A stretch of DNA of 39,961 bases from positions 1 through 39,961 of the IMG/VR virus record IMGVR_UViG_3300005253_000056; one strand, given 5' to 3'. A model generated the notes under the pieces. That model was not told the origin of the DNA. It ran no database searches and saw nothing but the letters and a program-made list of their open reading frames with translations. Position 1 is the stretch's first letter. Every line of letters begins with the position of its first letter. Shown here piece after piece: positions 5,989-15,114 of this stretch. Both the position numbers and the translations under genes were made by a program. The stretch comes from a virus.

Positions 5989-7320
5989 TCACCATGTCGC
6001 CAGATCACGCCAAGCGCCATCAGCCCACACTCGCGCTTTGTTGTCAAACGTGTTCACATAAATCTGGCCCTCTGTAGGCGAACCTGGATCACCCGTGTCT
6101 GTTTTGACTGGGATGACACCTTCAACAGTCACAGTGCCGTCTAGGTCCGGGACTGTCCATGTCCTCGTCGTCGCTGTCGTCAAACCTGACACATCCAACG
6201 TCACGATCTTTGTTGTGTCGGTGACGTTGAACACATCGAACTGATTATCGGCAAACGAAGTTACGATACCTGCCGCGCCACCCGACGCTGTCTGTGGTGA
6301 TGTGCCGCGTAGGTCGGTCGTGGATTTGTATTGCCACGTCGTGTTTTTGTGCTGAATTGTCAGGCGGCAAATCAGGAACCCCGTAGACGAGTCGTTCAAG
6401 AACTCCCTGGGGATGGTGAAGTCGTCAAACCCCAAAACGTCGTTCTCGGCATCTGCCTGTGATGTGTACTGGCCTGACGGTAGGTTGATGACTGTCGGTG
6501 TGAACGTCCCCGTTTCGTTCGCCACACCCCACACGACGAGGTTGAAGTATTTGTTGTTCCCAATCGACGTCCCGTCCGACAGATCAACGATGTCGAATAG
6601 GTTTGTGATGTCGTGGTAGGCGTCACCGTTCCAGTTTTTCACCAACACCATATCCCCGCCGCTGGTGTCGAATGCTGGGACGGCATGGCGATGCATCTGA
6701 TAGACGACACCGGACGCGATCTTCAAATCTATCGTCCCGCCAACAATCGTCAGATAATCCGACGTACCCGCACCTGTCAGGCCGGAGAACCATTCCGCTT
6801 GGCTACGTCTGATCCTTTCCGAGAGGTCAGCCATGTGCCCCTGCCCGGACGGGTCGGCTGTGTGATCTTCCCAGTTCTGTTGCACATACACACCATGCGC
6901 GGCAACGAACGCAGCGGACGGTACAAGGAAGAACCCGATCTTGATGTGTTCCGTAGCGGTTGGGAACCCGCTCGTCGACTTCGTCAAGGCTTTCGTGGAT
7001 TGCAGGATGTAGATGTAGTTCGTTGTCGGACTGATATCCGAGCCTGTCGTGAGTGCAATCGTGAGCGCCGGGTCTGTGTCCAGGTTGGTGCGACCGTCGG
7101 AGAACACCATCGTCAAAGTGCCGCCACCCGACTTTTCCAGCGACATCGTGACAGTGCCTGCGGCTTCTGTGACGGCCGCGGTGAATGTTTCGTCAATGGT
7201 GCCGTTGAAGAACCCTGTCTCGTCGAAGATGCGTGTCAGGGTGCCGTTGTTTGTGATCGTGGCAATGTTGCCACCCAGCACTGTACGGTTCGCTAACGTG
7301 TCAACAATGATGCCGCTCAT
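5989..7320 (-). CDS. Tail fibre / baseplate protein (443 aa)
   Basis: ATG 7320 lies in an ATGA overlap with the preceding tail gene, behind GGAGGAGA. The frame extends 14 codons upstream but loses this site. The protein is beta-rich, with Gly/Thr/Asp-rich strands. The middle part contains QMHRHAVPAFDTSGGD and the end is DPGSPTEGQIYVNTFDNKA followed by RVWADGAWRDLATW, a C-terminal motif commonly seen in siphovirus fibre and upper-baseplate proteins. It probably contributes to receptor binding or to the tail tip. Confidence 0.75.
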   Translation of the reverse strand: MSGIIVDTLANRTVLGGNIATITNNGTLTRIFDETGFFNGTIDETFTAAVTEAAGTVTMSLEKSGGGTLTMVFSDGRTNLDTDPALTIALTTGSDISPTTNYIYILQSTKALTKSTSGFPTATEHIKIGFFLVPSAAFVAAHGVYVQQNWEDHTADPSGQGHMADLSERIRRSQAEWFSGLTGAGTSDYLTIVGGTIDLKIASGVVYQMHRHAVPAFDTSGGDMVLVKNWNGDAYHDITNLFDIVDLSDGTSIGNNKYFNLVVWGVANETGTFTPTVINLPSGQYTSQADAENDVLGFDDFTIPREFLNDSSTGFLICRLTIQHKNTTWQYKSTTDLRGTSPQTASGGAAGIVTSFADNQFDVFNVTDTTKIVTLDVSGLTTATTRTWTVPDLDGTVTVEGVIPVKTDTGDPGSPTEGQIYVNTFDNKARVWADGAWRDLATW

Positions 7321-10298
7321 TCTTCTCCTCCTTCGGCTACGTCGTTGCCGATGACGATGCAATCGTCAGATCCGATGAAGATGCCAGCCGTGGCACAGTT
7401 CTCCAGAAACGAATCGTGGATACGGCAATGGTGTGCGTTGGTGAACCCGATCGCTATGCCGTAGCCGCCAGCGCCACCGTCGGTGGTAGCGGAATGAACC
7501 TGCGCACCAGCAATGTTCACCCTCGCGGAGTGAACAACGATGCCATCACCCTTACTCGATTCTGTCACCTCGACATCGGTCAAAGTCATGTCATTGTCGA
7601 CAGCAATTGCGCTGGCCAAAACAGCGTCAGACGGTGAACCCATGTACGCGGTAACGCGTTCCATTGACCCAGCCGACGTGCTGGACGCATCCATGTCTAT
7701 CGCCGCGATGTATCCGTTGTGGAAGACAGACACGTCAACGTCGGTCAACGTCGCGTTGTGTGCCGCGATCTCCACCAGCCCGTTCCTAGTCGACGGTGCG
7801 TTACCGGACGTTTCGATGCGGGTAGCGTTGCGTCCCGCGCCACGCAGCCACACAGCTTTCGACCCGCTTGTCGAAAAGACCCTGTCGGCGCAACTGAAAG
7901 TCCCGTCCGTCAACTGTACTATCCCGCCGTCGGACGAAGACGCCTGCACAGCCGCAAGCGCCGCGTTGATCTCCTCCTCATCGTCAACACCGTCACACAC
8001 ATAGTCTGCCAACACCCGAATATCTGGCCGAGTGTTTGACGCCGCGACAAGATACGTGACTTCGATCGGGCCTCGGAACGGATCAAAGTCAACTGCTGCT
8101 GCTGCTGCTTCGAAGGGTTCTTTGACGCCATCAAACTTCGCTAGGAGCCGTGAGACCGCTTCGTTCATTCCTGAGGCTCCGACGAACACGTGCGCCCCAA
8201 TATCCAAGTCGAACACGGAGGTTGCTTCCTCAATGGTGCCCGTGACCGCAACAATACGATGATTGCCGCGGGGCAAATCGGGGGGCAGTTCGCCACGCAC
8301 CCAGTCACCGGGATCGAAATCTATGAACGGGGAGAACACCCCGTCGTCAAGGATCGTGATCCTCGTCGCGGTTATTGCTGCGCCTCGTTCCACCAGCGAC
8401 GTGTCCGCTGCCTGAGTCAACGTCGCAGGGTCGAGAACGTCGGCTACTGGCACGTACAGTTCGCGGGCACCCCACGCCGTCACACCGGCGGCGTCTTTTG
8501 CGACAGCGAACTGGAAGGCGTCACCCTCCGCGAGCGCGACGGTACGCGACTTCGGTGTCTTCACCACCGGGCCTTTCGTGACGTTGCCGCCTGAGAACCC
8601 GACCGAACCAACAAGATCGTTCGATGCGCCACCCACACGCGTTGTCAGATCGGCGGGGTTGAAGATTTGCAGAATGTGTGACTCAGCATCGCCGGGGTAT
8701 GACGGGTTGGGTTTGATGCGGTATTCGTAGCCGAGTTTCGCAAAATCCGAGCCGAGTACTTTGCCGTACGTTTTGCCACGCACCAACGTCAACGATTCGG
8801 TGGCACGCCACGCGTTACCCGCCGAATCCACCGAAGCGGTGAAGTCTGCTTTGAGCCACAGCAACGTTTCGCGGGCAAGGTCGCCTGCTTCCCCGGAGTG
8901 GTCTGTTTGCGCATCGGCCAACAGTTGACCCATGATGTCACCGATGGTTGCCGGTGCCTGCCCTGTATAGAAATCTGCGTCGTCGACATAGATGTTGCTT
9001 ACGGGTGCGCCAGTCTCGTCATACCGGAGTTCAAGCTCCGTAGTCGTTGTTGTCGCTATACCTGTTGCTGTCAACAGTGTCCATGTCGCTGTCGGTACTG
9101 AGAAGACTTCCGACGCGACGTTCTGCGTGTTCGGGTTCACACCCGGTATGCGCAGAACGATACGGAAATCCTCGTTGACGCCTTCAGTGTGATATACCCA
9201 TATTTCGCCGGTGACTTTCTGCCCCGGAGTCGTGGCTTGGGAAAGGAACAGCGAATCGTTGCCGGCAACACCGGAGTTCGGATGCCACGCCAAAGAGAAC
9301 GTCCCGGTATGCACAGGTGGTGCAGGCACCGTCGTTGATGGTACGACTGCGAACACGTCAACAGTTCCACGTATCGACCAGTCGTCCGTTCCGACACCGA
9401 ACCCTTCGGCCCTCACCTTGTCCAGCCGGAACGTGTTGGTGTCCGTCTGTGACAGTATCGAGACGCCTCCCGATCCGCTATCGGCAACGAACGTAACTGT
9501 CACCGTCTGATATGCGTCGTTCCCTACAGCGTCCGCGTATGCTGCACCGTTGAACAAGCCACCAACCGACACCGAAGCGGCTGGTGTGACCTCCATGCGT
9601 GTCGTGTCACCGGTAGCGACGAACAGGCGGCACGACACGATATACGTTTCACCCTCCACGAGGGGTTTGGTGAAGTCTTGGAACACGCCTTCACCAGTGT
9701 CGCAAACGATGTTGAAATACCAATCGCCGTCGTCGGCGTCACCAGCGTCTTCTATAGCTTCGAACGTTTCGGGTGCGATAGCTTCTGCACGTGTCCCTGT
9801 GGTGGGCCAACCGTTCGTTGTCCCGTCTTCAGCACCGGGGTTGTCCAGCGAATACGGGTTGTCTTCAAACCCTTGGTTCTGTGTATTGAGCAACGATTCG
9901 AAACCCCACGTCCAGTTGGGATCAACGGACGGGATCGTGGGCCAGTCATGCGGATAAACGATCGCCCACTCCAACGCGTCCTCAATTGACGGTGCAGTCA
10001 ATCGGATCAGGTTGCCGGCATCTTTGCGTGGCATAGCGGTCCGACGCAACACATACTCCGCGGCGATCTGCGGGTCACCCGACCTGTCAGTTTGGATCAC
10101 TCGCAGCAACGAACCCACATCGTTTGCGGGGTCCAAGATTTCGTTGAGGCGACCCCAGTCCTGCGGAATGCTGATGTTGAGGCGTCCAACACCTGACGCC
10201 GGTTGTGTGAACTCTAGGCGCCCGGGTACGTCCATGACACGGCGTTGGAACGGTGACGCACCGGGGATCTCCCACGCTTCGACAGACCATTCACTCAT
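7317..10298 (-). CDS. Tail hub protein (Gp37-like N-terminus) with C-terminal beta-helix
   Basis: The 993-aa protein begins with about 120 residues (MSEWSVEAWEIPG, then GRLNISIPQDW, then YVLRRTAMPRKDAGNLIRL) resembling the siphovirus ReqiPepy6 Gp37-like hub proteins that cap the tail in actinophages. A carbohydrate-binding-like middle follows. From about residue 765 (DYVCDGVDDEEEINAAL) a pectate-lyase-type right-handed beta-helix appears, with short repeated strands such as ATLTDVDVSV and MTLTDVEVTE. It therefore combines a structural hub with a probable receptor- or glycan-binding domain. It is coupled to its neighbours by 4-nt overlaps. Confidence 0.8.
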   Translation of the reverse strand: MSEWSVEAWEIPGASPFQRRVMDVPGRLEFTQPASGVGRLNISIPQDWGRLNEILDPANDVGSLLRVIQTDRSGDPQIAAEYVLRRTAMPRKDAGNLIRLTAPSIEDALEWAIVYPHDWPTIPSVDPNWTWGFESLLNTQNQGFEDNPYSLDNPGAEDGTTNGWPTTGTRAEAIAPETFEAIEDAGDADDGDWYFNIVCDTGEGVFQDFTKPLVEGETYIVSCRLFVATGDTTRMEVTPAASVSVGGLFNGAAYADAVGNDAYQTVTVTFVADSGSGGVSILSQTDTNTFRLDKVRAEGFGVGTDDWSIRGTVDVFAVVPSTTVPAPPVHTGTFSLAWHPNSGVAGNDSLFLSQATTPGQKVTGEIWVYHTEGVNEDFRIVLRIPGVNPNTQNVASEVFSVPTATWTLLTATGIATTTTTELELRYDETGAPVSNIYVDDADFYTGQAPATIGDIMGQLLADAQTDHSGEAGDLARETLLWLKADFTASVDSAGNAWRATESLTLVRGKTYGKVLGSDFAKLGYEYRIKPNPSYPGDAESHILQIFNPADLTTRVGGASNDLVGSVGFSGGNVTKGPVVKTPKSRTVALAEGDAFQFAVAKDAAGVTAWGARELYVPVADVLDPATLTQAADTSLVERGAAITATRITILDDGVFSPFIDFDPGDWVRGELPPDLPRGNHRIVAVTGTIEEATSVFDLDIGAHVFVGASGMNEAVSRLLAKFDGVKEPFEAAAAAVDFDPFRGPIEVTYLVAASNTRPDIRVLADYVCDGVDDEEEINAALAAVQASSSDGGIVQLTDGTFSCADRVFSTSGSKAVWLRGAGRNATRIETSGNAPSTRNGLVEIAAHNATLTDVDVSVFHNGYIAAIDMDASSTSAGSMERVTAYMGSPSDAVLASAIAVDNDMTLTDVEVTESSKGDGIVVHSARVNIAGAQVHSATTDGGAGGYGIAIGFTNAHHCRIHDSFLENCATAGIFIGSDDCIVIGNDVAEGGEE

Positions 10299-11083
10299 CG
10301 GTACTGCTCATACAAATCAACTGTGACAGTGCCGCCACCCGTCACCGTGAACGTCACAGCACCGGGTTCCATCTCGATCCAATACGGAACCGATTTCTCA
10401 ACCTGGAATTCGGCTGACGCGCCACCCGTCACGTTCGTTGATTTCCGTAGCCCGCAGTCGACAAGGATGCCGCCCGCAGGTGTAGCACCCTCCACTTGGA
10501 TGTAGTCACCGGTCTGGTCGTGCGTCACTTTCACATCAGTGCCACCCACAATCTTGAAGATCGCATCGGCGACAGGTGCCGTACCGCCGAGTGTGAACGA
10601 CGCGACCGCGATGGCGGTGCGTTGCGCTTCTTCGGACCAGAACGGCCACCGTGTGCGGAACTGCGTGAACACCCTATGGCGCGGTGTGGTAGTGATAGGC
10701 GGCAGGAGGACTTCGACAGGGACCTCAAGTCGACCGGCGGACGGGTCGTCACGCCCCAACCACAGTTGGCTCGTGCCGCCGACGACGAGCTGTCTCCACA
10801 GTTGGAGGTTTTCGTGGATGTGCCCCGGCGCACCATTCGGGTCGGTGACTGCACCGGCCGCGTCGGTGTAGCGGAGGTCGCCTTCTGTCGGGATGTCGAA
10901 CCCTGGTGACCACTTCTTGACGTCACCGACTTCGCCGTGACGGAACGGGACCGTCGCGTTCGCTCCACGCAACCCGCTCGCGGTTTCGGGCTGGTGACGG
11001 AACATGGAGAACAGGTCCGTCACCGCAGTACCGCCCGACGCTCCACGCGAATCGTTTATCTTATAGTCGTACTGCCAGCCCAT
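10295..11083 (-). CDS. Distal tail protein (Dit-like)
   Basis: This 262-aa protein lies between the tape measure and hub genes, the usual Dit position. Its N-terminus (MGWQYDYKINDSRG) and a central stretch (RHRVFTQFRTRWPFWSEE) resemble the N-terminal phage tail family of actinophages. The C-terminal part is a beta sandwich ending in TVDLYEQYR. GGAGAG eight bases upstream supports the start at 11083, which overlaps the tape-measure end by 28 nt. It should form the ring joining tail tube and hub. Confidence 0.8.
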   Translation of the reverse strand: MGWQYDYKINDSRGASGGTAVTDLFSMFRHQPETASGLRGANATVPFRHGEVGDVKKWSPGFDIPTEGDLRYTDAAGAVTDPNGAPGHIHENLQLWRQLVVGGTSQLWLGRDDPSAGRLEVPVEVLLPPITTTPRHRVFTQFRTRWPFWSEEAQRTAIAVASFTLGGTAPVADAIFKIVGGTDVKVTHDQTGDYIQVEGATPAGGILVDCGLRKSTNVTGGASAEFQVEKSVPYWIEMEPGAVTFTVTGGGTVTVDLYEQYR

Positions 11084-13530
11084 TCCACACTCTCCGTAAC
11101 TCCGCCCGCTATCAAACCTGCCTGTACCGCTGCCTGCACATCAACATCAGATGCGAACACTGCACCATTGATCTCCACTACCACCGACCTCGACATTGAC
11201 TGGTTCAAGGTGTTGTTCGGGACTATCTGCCCCGCTTGGTAAGGGATCCATAGCTCCCGGCCGCGTTCCCCAACAATGACTGGTTCGCCTGCCCTTACCG
11301 CACCGCCATGCGCCCGTCCGCTGATTCCACGCAACTCGAAGTCGGACAGACCTGTGCGCCCCAATGCGCCCGACAGTGGCCCCGTAATCCTTGTCTCTAT
11401 TTCGAGGAGCGCCTTGACCTGTGTCCCGTCGAGGATGCCGAGTGTTTCGAGGAGGAGGATCGCTTCGTCACGCGACTTCCCCAACACTGTGCTGATGCCC
11501 TGTAGTGACGCTTCGAGAGTTGTCGGGTCGAACCCGAACGCGTCCAACGCACCCTGAGCCTTCAGCGTCGCCTCAAAGACAGCCAGTTCCGCTTTAGCAA
11601 TCGCTTGTGCTTCCTCGACAGTGATCCGTTTCCCCGCCTTCTTCCTCACAGCCGCCGCATCTGCTTCGGCTTTGTCAAGCGCTTCGACTGCTTTCACGGC
11701 TTTGAATGTCGGGTTCACCATCTCCAACATGGCGTCAGCCAACGACCTGTTCGCCGCTTCCGCTTCCTGTAACGCGTCACGCACGAGGTGCAGCGGCAGG
11801 ACCATGCCTTCCACCGCCTCGGACGCATCCCCAGTGGTGGTGGAGGTTTGACCCATCGACAGTTCAAACGCCGACAATTGCTCGGAGGTGCCACCGATCG
11901 CTGACCCCGCGAACAAGGCTGTTTGGGCCATTGCACCCATGATCGTGTCGAGCCTGTCAACAGAAATACTGTTCAACCCGACAGCGGTCGCTTGCGTCGA
12001 GAAGTCCGTTGTCAACGCAACCATCTCAGTGTCGGTGAACCCGATCTGTGCCTGGAGCGACGCCAAGTTGCTTTCAGTGATCGTGAACCCTTCAGCCATT
12101 TCCTTCAGCGCGGTGAACCCGATCGCGTAGGTTGGTAGCCCGTCCTCCAACGCGTTGAACACCTTGATTTGTGTATTCAAGAATTTGAGGGCTTGCCGGT
12201 CGGCAGTGTCGAACGCTTCTTCCGCGAACCCGAGTGTCGCGAACTGTTGAACCGTTGACGACAGTTTCTTCCATTCCGAAACGATCTTCTGGACACCACG
12301 TACGTGCTGCGGCAGCGAATCGAAGAAGTCGACGACGGGAGGTATCGCCGAAGCACCCAAATCGGTGAGTATCAACGCAAGGTCACCGAACGCCGCGACA
12401 AGGCTGGGTAGGAGTGGCGCAATGTCGTCCATGGCGTCAGCAAGTTTCGGAAGGATCTCCTCCCCCACCGCAAGCATCGCGTTCTCTATCCGTACCTTCG
12501 CTTGTTCGAACGCGAACGCACCCGTGTCTGCGGCAGCCTCAAACGCCGTGTCCAACGCCCCCGTCGATGTAGCGAGCTCCTCGAAGATCTCTTTCGTCGC
12601 ACCGGCGTTCGAACCCATCAGCGACAGGACACCAGTCAACGCACGAACGTTCCCGAACACCCTGACTGTCGCGTCGTCTTGGCCCTCGAATGCGGTGGTG
12701 ATTGATTCCAACGCCGTGAACAGCCCTTTCTCACGGATCTCCTCACGCAACCCCGCTGCGGACAGGCCGACTTCGTTCAACGCTTTCGCGGCGTCGGTGG
12801 TGGGTTTCAACAGGCTGTTCATGATGGCCCGCAAACCTGTCGACGCTTCATTGGCATCCAACCCGACACGAGTCATAGCAGCAATAGCGGCACCGACCTG
12901 ATCGAAGCTGATGCCCATCTGTGACGCAATCGGAATGACCCTCCCCATCGCAGCCGACAAAGATGCAGCCTCAGCTTTTCCTTCACGCACCGTCGCGACA
13001 AGCACATCCGTTGCGGCTGCGGCTCCACCCATCGCAGGACCGTAAGCGTTCACTGCGGAAGTCACAACATCGGCAATCGTCGCGGTGTCACCCAACCCTG
13101 CGGTGGCGGCCCTCGCGGAGGATTCCAACGCATCCAACGCATCCTGACCCTCCAACCCCGCCGAGGTGATGAAGAACAGTGCCTTAGCGAGCTCCTGCGG
13201 CCCCCTAGCCGTTGCTTGGCTGATACCGCCGATAGCGTCAGAGAATCCGGCGACTGCCTCCTTCGATACACCTACCAAACCTGTGATGCGCGACATCGTC
13301 GTTTCAAACTCGCCGAACGCCCTCGCCGCGTCGATACCGACTTTGATCGCGGCGGCACCGATCGCTGCTACACCGACAGCGGCACCCACCACCCCCAACT
13401 TCGCTGCGCCCGTAAACATACTCCCGAGCGATTTTTGGACACCGGTGGTGGCGTTCTCGGCCTTCTTCATGGCGCGCTGATACTGCGCCGTCCTAGCTTT
13501 CAGATCAATGAACACGGCACGGGAAGTCAT
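11056..13530 (-). CDS. Tape measure protein
   Basis: This 824-aa protein is Ala-rich and strongly helical. It opens with MTSRAVFIDLKARTAQYQRA. A hydrophobic Ala/Gly segment follows (VVGAAVGVAAIGAAAI), then the TP901-type tape-measure region (FETTMSRITGLVGVSKEAV). A second membrane-like stretch was not seen. It sets tail length and occupies the tube lumen; at roughly 0.15 nm per residue it would suit a tail a little over 100 nm long. It follows the frameshifted chaperone directly, as in most siphoviruses. Confidence 0.92.
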   Translation of the reverse strand: MTSRAVFIDLKARTAQYQRAMKKAENATTGVQKSLGSMFTGAAKLGVVGAAVGVAAIGAAAIKVGIDAARAFGEFETTMSRITGLVGVSKEAVAGFSDAIGGISQATARGPQELAKALFFITSAGLEGQDALDALESSARAATAGLGDTATIADVVTSAVNAYGPAMGGAAAATDVLVATVREGKAEAASLSAAMGRVIPIASQMGISFDQVGAAIAAMTRVGLDANEASTGLRAIMNSLLKPTTDAAKALNEVGLSAAGLREEIREKGLFTALESITTAFEGQDDATVRVFGNVRALTGVLSLMGSNAGATKEIFEELATSTGALDTAFEAAADTGAFAFEQAKVRIENAMLAVGEEILPKLADAMDDIAPLLPSLVAAFGDLALILTDLGASAIPPVVDFFDSLPQHVRGVQKIVSEWKKLSSTVQQFATLGFAEEAFDTADRQALKFLNTQIKVFNALEDGLPTYAIGFTALKEMAEGFTITESNLASLQAQIGFTDTEMVALTTDFSTQATAVGLNSISVDRLDTIMGAMAQTALFAGSAIGGTSEQLSAFELSMGQTSTTTGDASEAVEGMVLPLHLVRDALQEAEAANRSLADAMLEMVNPTFKAVKAVEALDKAEADAAAVRKKAGKRITVEEAQAIAKAELAVFEATLKAQGALDAFGFDPTTLEASLQGISTVLGKSRDEAILLLETLGILDGTQVKALLEIETRITGPLSGALGRTGLSDFELRGISGRAHGGAVRAGEPVIVGERGRELWIPYQAGQIVPNNTLNQSMSRSVVVEINGAVFASDVDVQAAVQAGLIAGGVTESVEWAGSTTIR

Positions 13531-13872
13531 CTAAGCCTCCCTGGGGAAGAACCCGTATTTGATACCATGCTGATGCGGCAAATCGTTTTGCCGTTCAATT
13601 TGGCGTTCCAACTTTTCGCAGCCGTAGCACAGCGCAGTGTCCACCACAAGTGCAGAGTCTTTGCCCTCATCGGGCCATTGCCAATCAAACGTACCACAGG
13701 CGCTACACCTGCCTCTCTGCTGCAACACCCACGCCAACGCTTTCCCCTGATCCTCATCAGACCACGAGAGGAAAACCGAGTGTGCTATTCCTCGCTCTGC
13801 GCAGTAGTCGAGCTCAAGCCGGAATTCAGGATCTCGCTGATACCAGCTTGCGTAAAAAGCGTGTTCCTCACC
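13531..13872 (-). CDS. Frameshift-expressed C-terminal domain of the tail assembly chaperone (GT part)
   Basis: This frame is open from just after a TGA at 13875-13873 to a TAG next to the tape-measure ATG. It encodes a conserved-looking string (SWYQRDPEFRLELDYCAE, then RGIAHSVFLSW) followed by CSACGTFDWQW and CYGC, a probable zinc site. The conserved part lies before any ATG, GTG or TTG in the frame; the first is TTG 13737. It can therefore only be reached by a -1 shift from the upstream chaperone frame, most simply at the T5 run at 13858-13854 (CTT TTT A). The fusion would be about 270 aa. This is the G/GT arrangement of siphovirus tails. Confidence 0.8.
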   Translation of the reverse strand, partial: GEEHAFYASWYQRDPEFRLELDYCAERGIAHSVFLSWSDEDQGKALAWVLQQRGRCSACGTFDWQWPDEGKDSALVVDTALCYGCEKLERQIERQNDLPHQHGIKYGFFPREA

Positions 13873-14318
13873 TCACGGTTCACCCGATAGGCTGCGTCGA
13901 AGAGTTGATCTATCTCCGCGGCGGACCAGTCCTTACTCGTGAACATCGACCGCACCTGTTTCGCTGTCAGTTTCGGATCAACCGACGACTTCGCGATGAT
14001 GAACACCTCGAAGTCTTCACCCAAATTCCCGTCACCGTCTTCGAACCGTGTGACAGCATCGTTCCAAGCTTTGCGGGGGAACGACTTGAACGTGAACGTC
14101 ACCGTCGCCTCAACCATCTCATCCGATAGGTCCAAGAGTTGCTGACGCAAGCCGGGTAGCGGCGACGCCATGTCCCCGCCATCCAAGCTCTCCGACCTTT
14201 CGTGTCGACGGATCTGTGTGAACAGGTCGTCACGGCGTGTCATCAGATCCTCATCGAGAAGGATCTCGACGCTACGCTGCCTCGGCTGTTTCCGTTTCGC
14301 GATGTCCTTGTAATCCAT
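13785..14318 (-). CDS. Tail assembly chaperone (G-type, zero-frame product)
   Basis: The 177-aa product begins MDYKDIAKRKQPRQRSVEIL and is soluble, helical and charged. It lies between tail tube and tape measure, where the chaperone belongs. Residues about 100-150 (SSVDPKLTAKQVRSMFTSKD, then WSAAEIDQLFDAAYRVN) match the usual DQLFDAAYxxN-like end of actinophage chaperones. The zero frame stops at 13785. A -1 shift near 13854 adds the downstream domain. Together the two forms coat the tape measure during tail polymerisation. Confidence 0.82.
   Translation of the reverse strand: MDYKDIAKRKQPRQRSVEILLDEDLMTRRDDLFTQIRRHERSESLDGGDMASPLPGLRQQLLDLSDEMVEATVTFTFKSFPRKAWNDAVTRFEDGDGNLGEDFEVFIIAKSSVDPKLTAKQVRSMFTSKDWSAAEIDQLFDAAYRVNREVRNTLFTQAGISEILNSGLSSTTAQSEE
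13854..13860 (-). other. Probable -1 ribosomal frameshift site
   Basis: On the minus strand the zero frame reads CTT TTT ACG and the -1 frame reads GCT TTT TAC. TTT can re-pair perfectly one base back on the T5 run. The window between the -1 frame TGA (13875-13873) and the conserved WYQRDPEF codons is only about 15-20 nt, so the shift must occur here. It is not the textbook X-XXY-YYZ heptamer, since only the second codon re-pairs perfectly. Confidence 0.6.
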
Positions 14319-14800
14319 CAGGCAGCTACAACGAAGCCCTCAGTCGGGACATCTGTGATCGCTACCGTAATCACGGCACGCTGCGTATTGTTCCGCCCGT
14401 AGATCACTTCCCGCGACATGATGATGATCGGCCAAATGTCGGCCTCGTCGGCAACCGCCCACGTCCCGCCTGTGGCGAGCGCACGCTGCGACACGGCAAG
14501 ATATCCGACGGTGTCGCGTGCCAACGCTGTGAACACCGTGTCGGCAGCAAGGAGCTGTTCCTTGTGGATCGTGAACGTGCCTGGTGCGCCACCGAAGTCA
14601 CCCGGTGCGGTCTTGTTGAACTTCGATGACATGTCAGCCGAGTCAGCCGAAGACCCATCGAACGGCAACACAAGGTCGCCAACCATCTGCCCCGTCAAAT
14701 CGGTACCTGCGTTCAGTTCCGCTGCCGTTGGTGCCCCAGCCACAGCGATAGTCGGAACGAGATGAACCTCGCCGGTGCCTTCAAATACGTATCTGGTCAT
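14318..14800 (-). CDS. Major tail (tube) protein
   Basis: The product is 160 aa and lies directly before the chaperone genes, overlapping by one base (TGATG). It is beta-rich. MTRYVFEGTGEVHLVPTI starts the tube fold, and the C-terminal strand pair is QRAVITVAITDVPTEGFVVA. Size and position fit the polymerising tube subunit of siphoviruses. No C-terminal Ig-like extension is present. Confidence 0.82.
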   Translation of the reverse strand: MTRYVFEGTGEVHLVPTIAVAGAPTAAELNAGTDLTGQMVGDLVLPFDGSSADSADMSSKFNKTAPGDFGGAPGTFTIHKEQLLAADTVFTALARDTVGYLAVSQRALATGGTWAVADEADIWPIIIMSREVIYGRNNTQRAVITVAITDVPTEGFVVAA

Positions 14801-15069
14801 TTGCTACCATCCTTCTTCGCTGCTTTGGCTTTCGCGTCGGCTTTCGCTTTCTTCAACGCCTTCTGCGCGTCGGCTTCGGCTTCCTTGAATGCTTCGGCTT
14901 CGCCGTCAGCGACCGCCTGTGCTTCAGCCTGCACCAACGCCTGCCTCGTTTTCTGTGACGCTTTCGTGACTTTCGTCCAGCCGTTGTGCGACCACACGTC
15001 ACGGAATGCGGCCTCATCAACCGGACAGACACCACCTGTTTCTTTGTGCTCCATGACAATGAACGCCAT
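14797..15069 (-). CDS. Small Ala/Lys-rich structural-region protein (90 aa)
   Basis: The N-terminal 40 residues (MAFIVMEHKETGGVCPVDEA, then AFRDVWSHNGWTKV) form a compact domain I have seen as a short protein before actinophage tail tubes. The rest is a highly charged Ala/Lys/Glu helix (QKALKKAKADAKAKAAKKDG). It overlaps the tail-tube start by 4 nt. GGAGGAACAGCT upstream is the ribosome-binding site. Role unknown; it may be a head-tail or tail assembly factor. Confidence 0.7.
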   Translation of the reverse strand: MAFIVMEHKETGGVCPVDEAAFRDVWSHNGWTKVTKASQKTRQALVQAEAQAVADGEAEAFKEAEADAQKALKKAKADAKAKAAKKDGSK

Positions 15070-15114
15070 AGCTGTTCCTCCAATTCGCGACCTTCACAGG
15101 AACGATAGAAGACC

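Noticed and set aside
6613-7296. Rightward 227-codon frame opposite the fibre gene
   Set aside because: Shadow of the fibre gene: Arg/Cys-rich, with no start signal.
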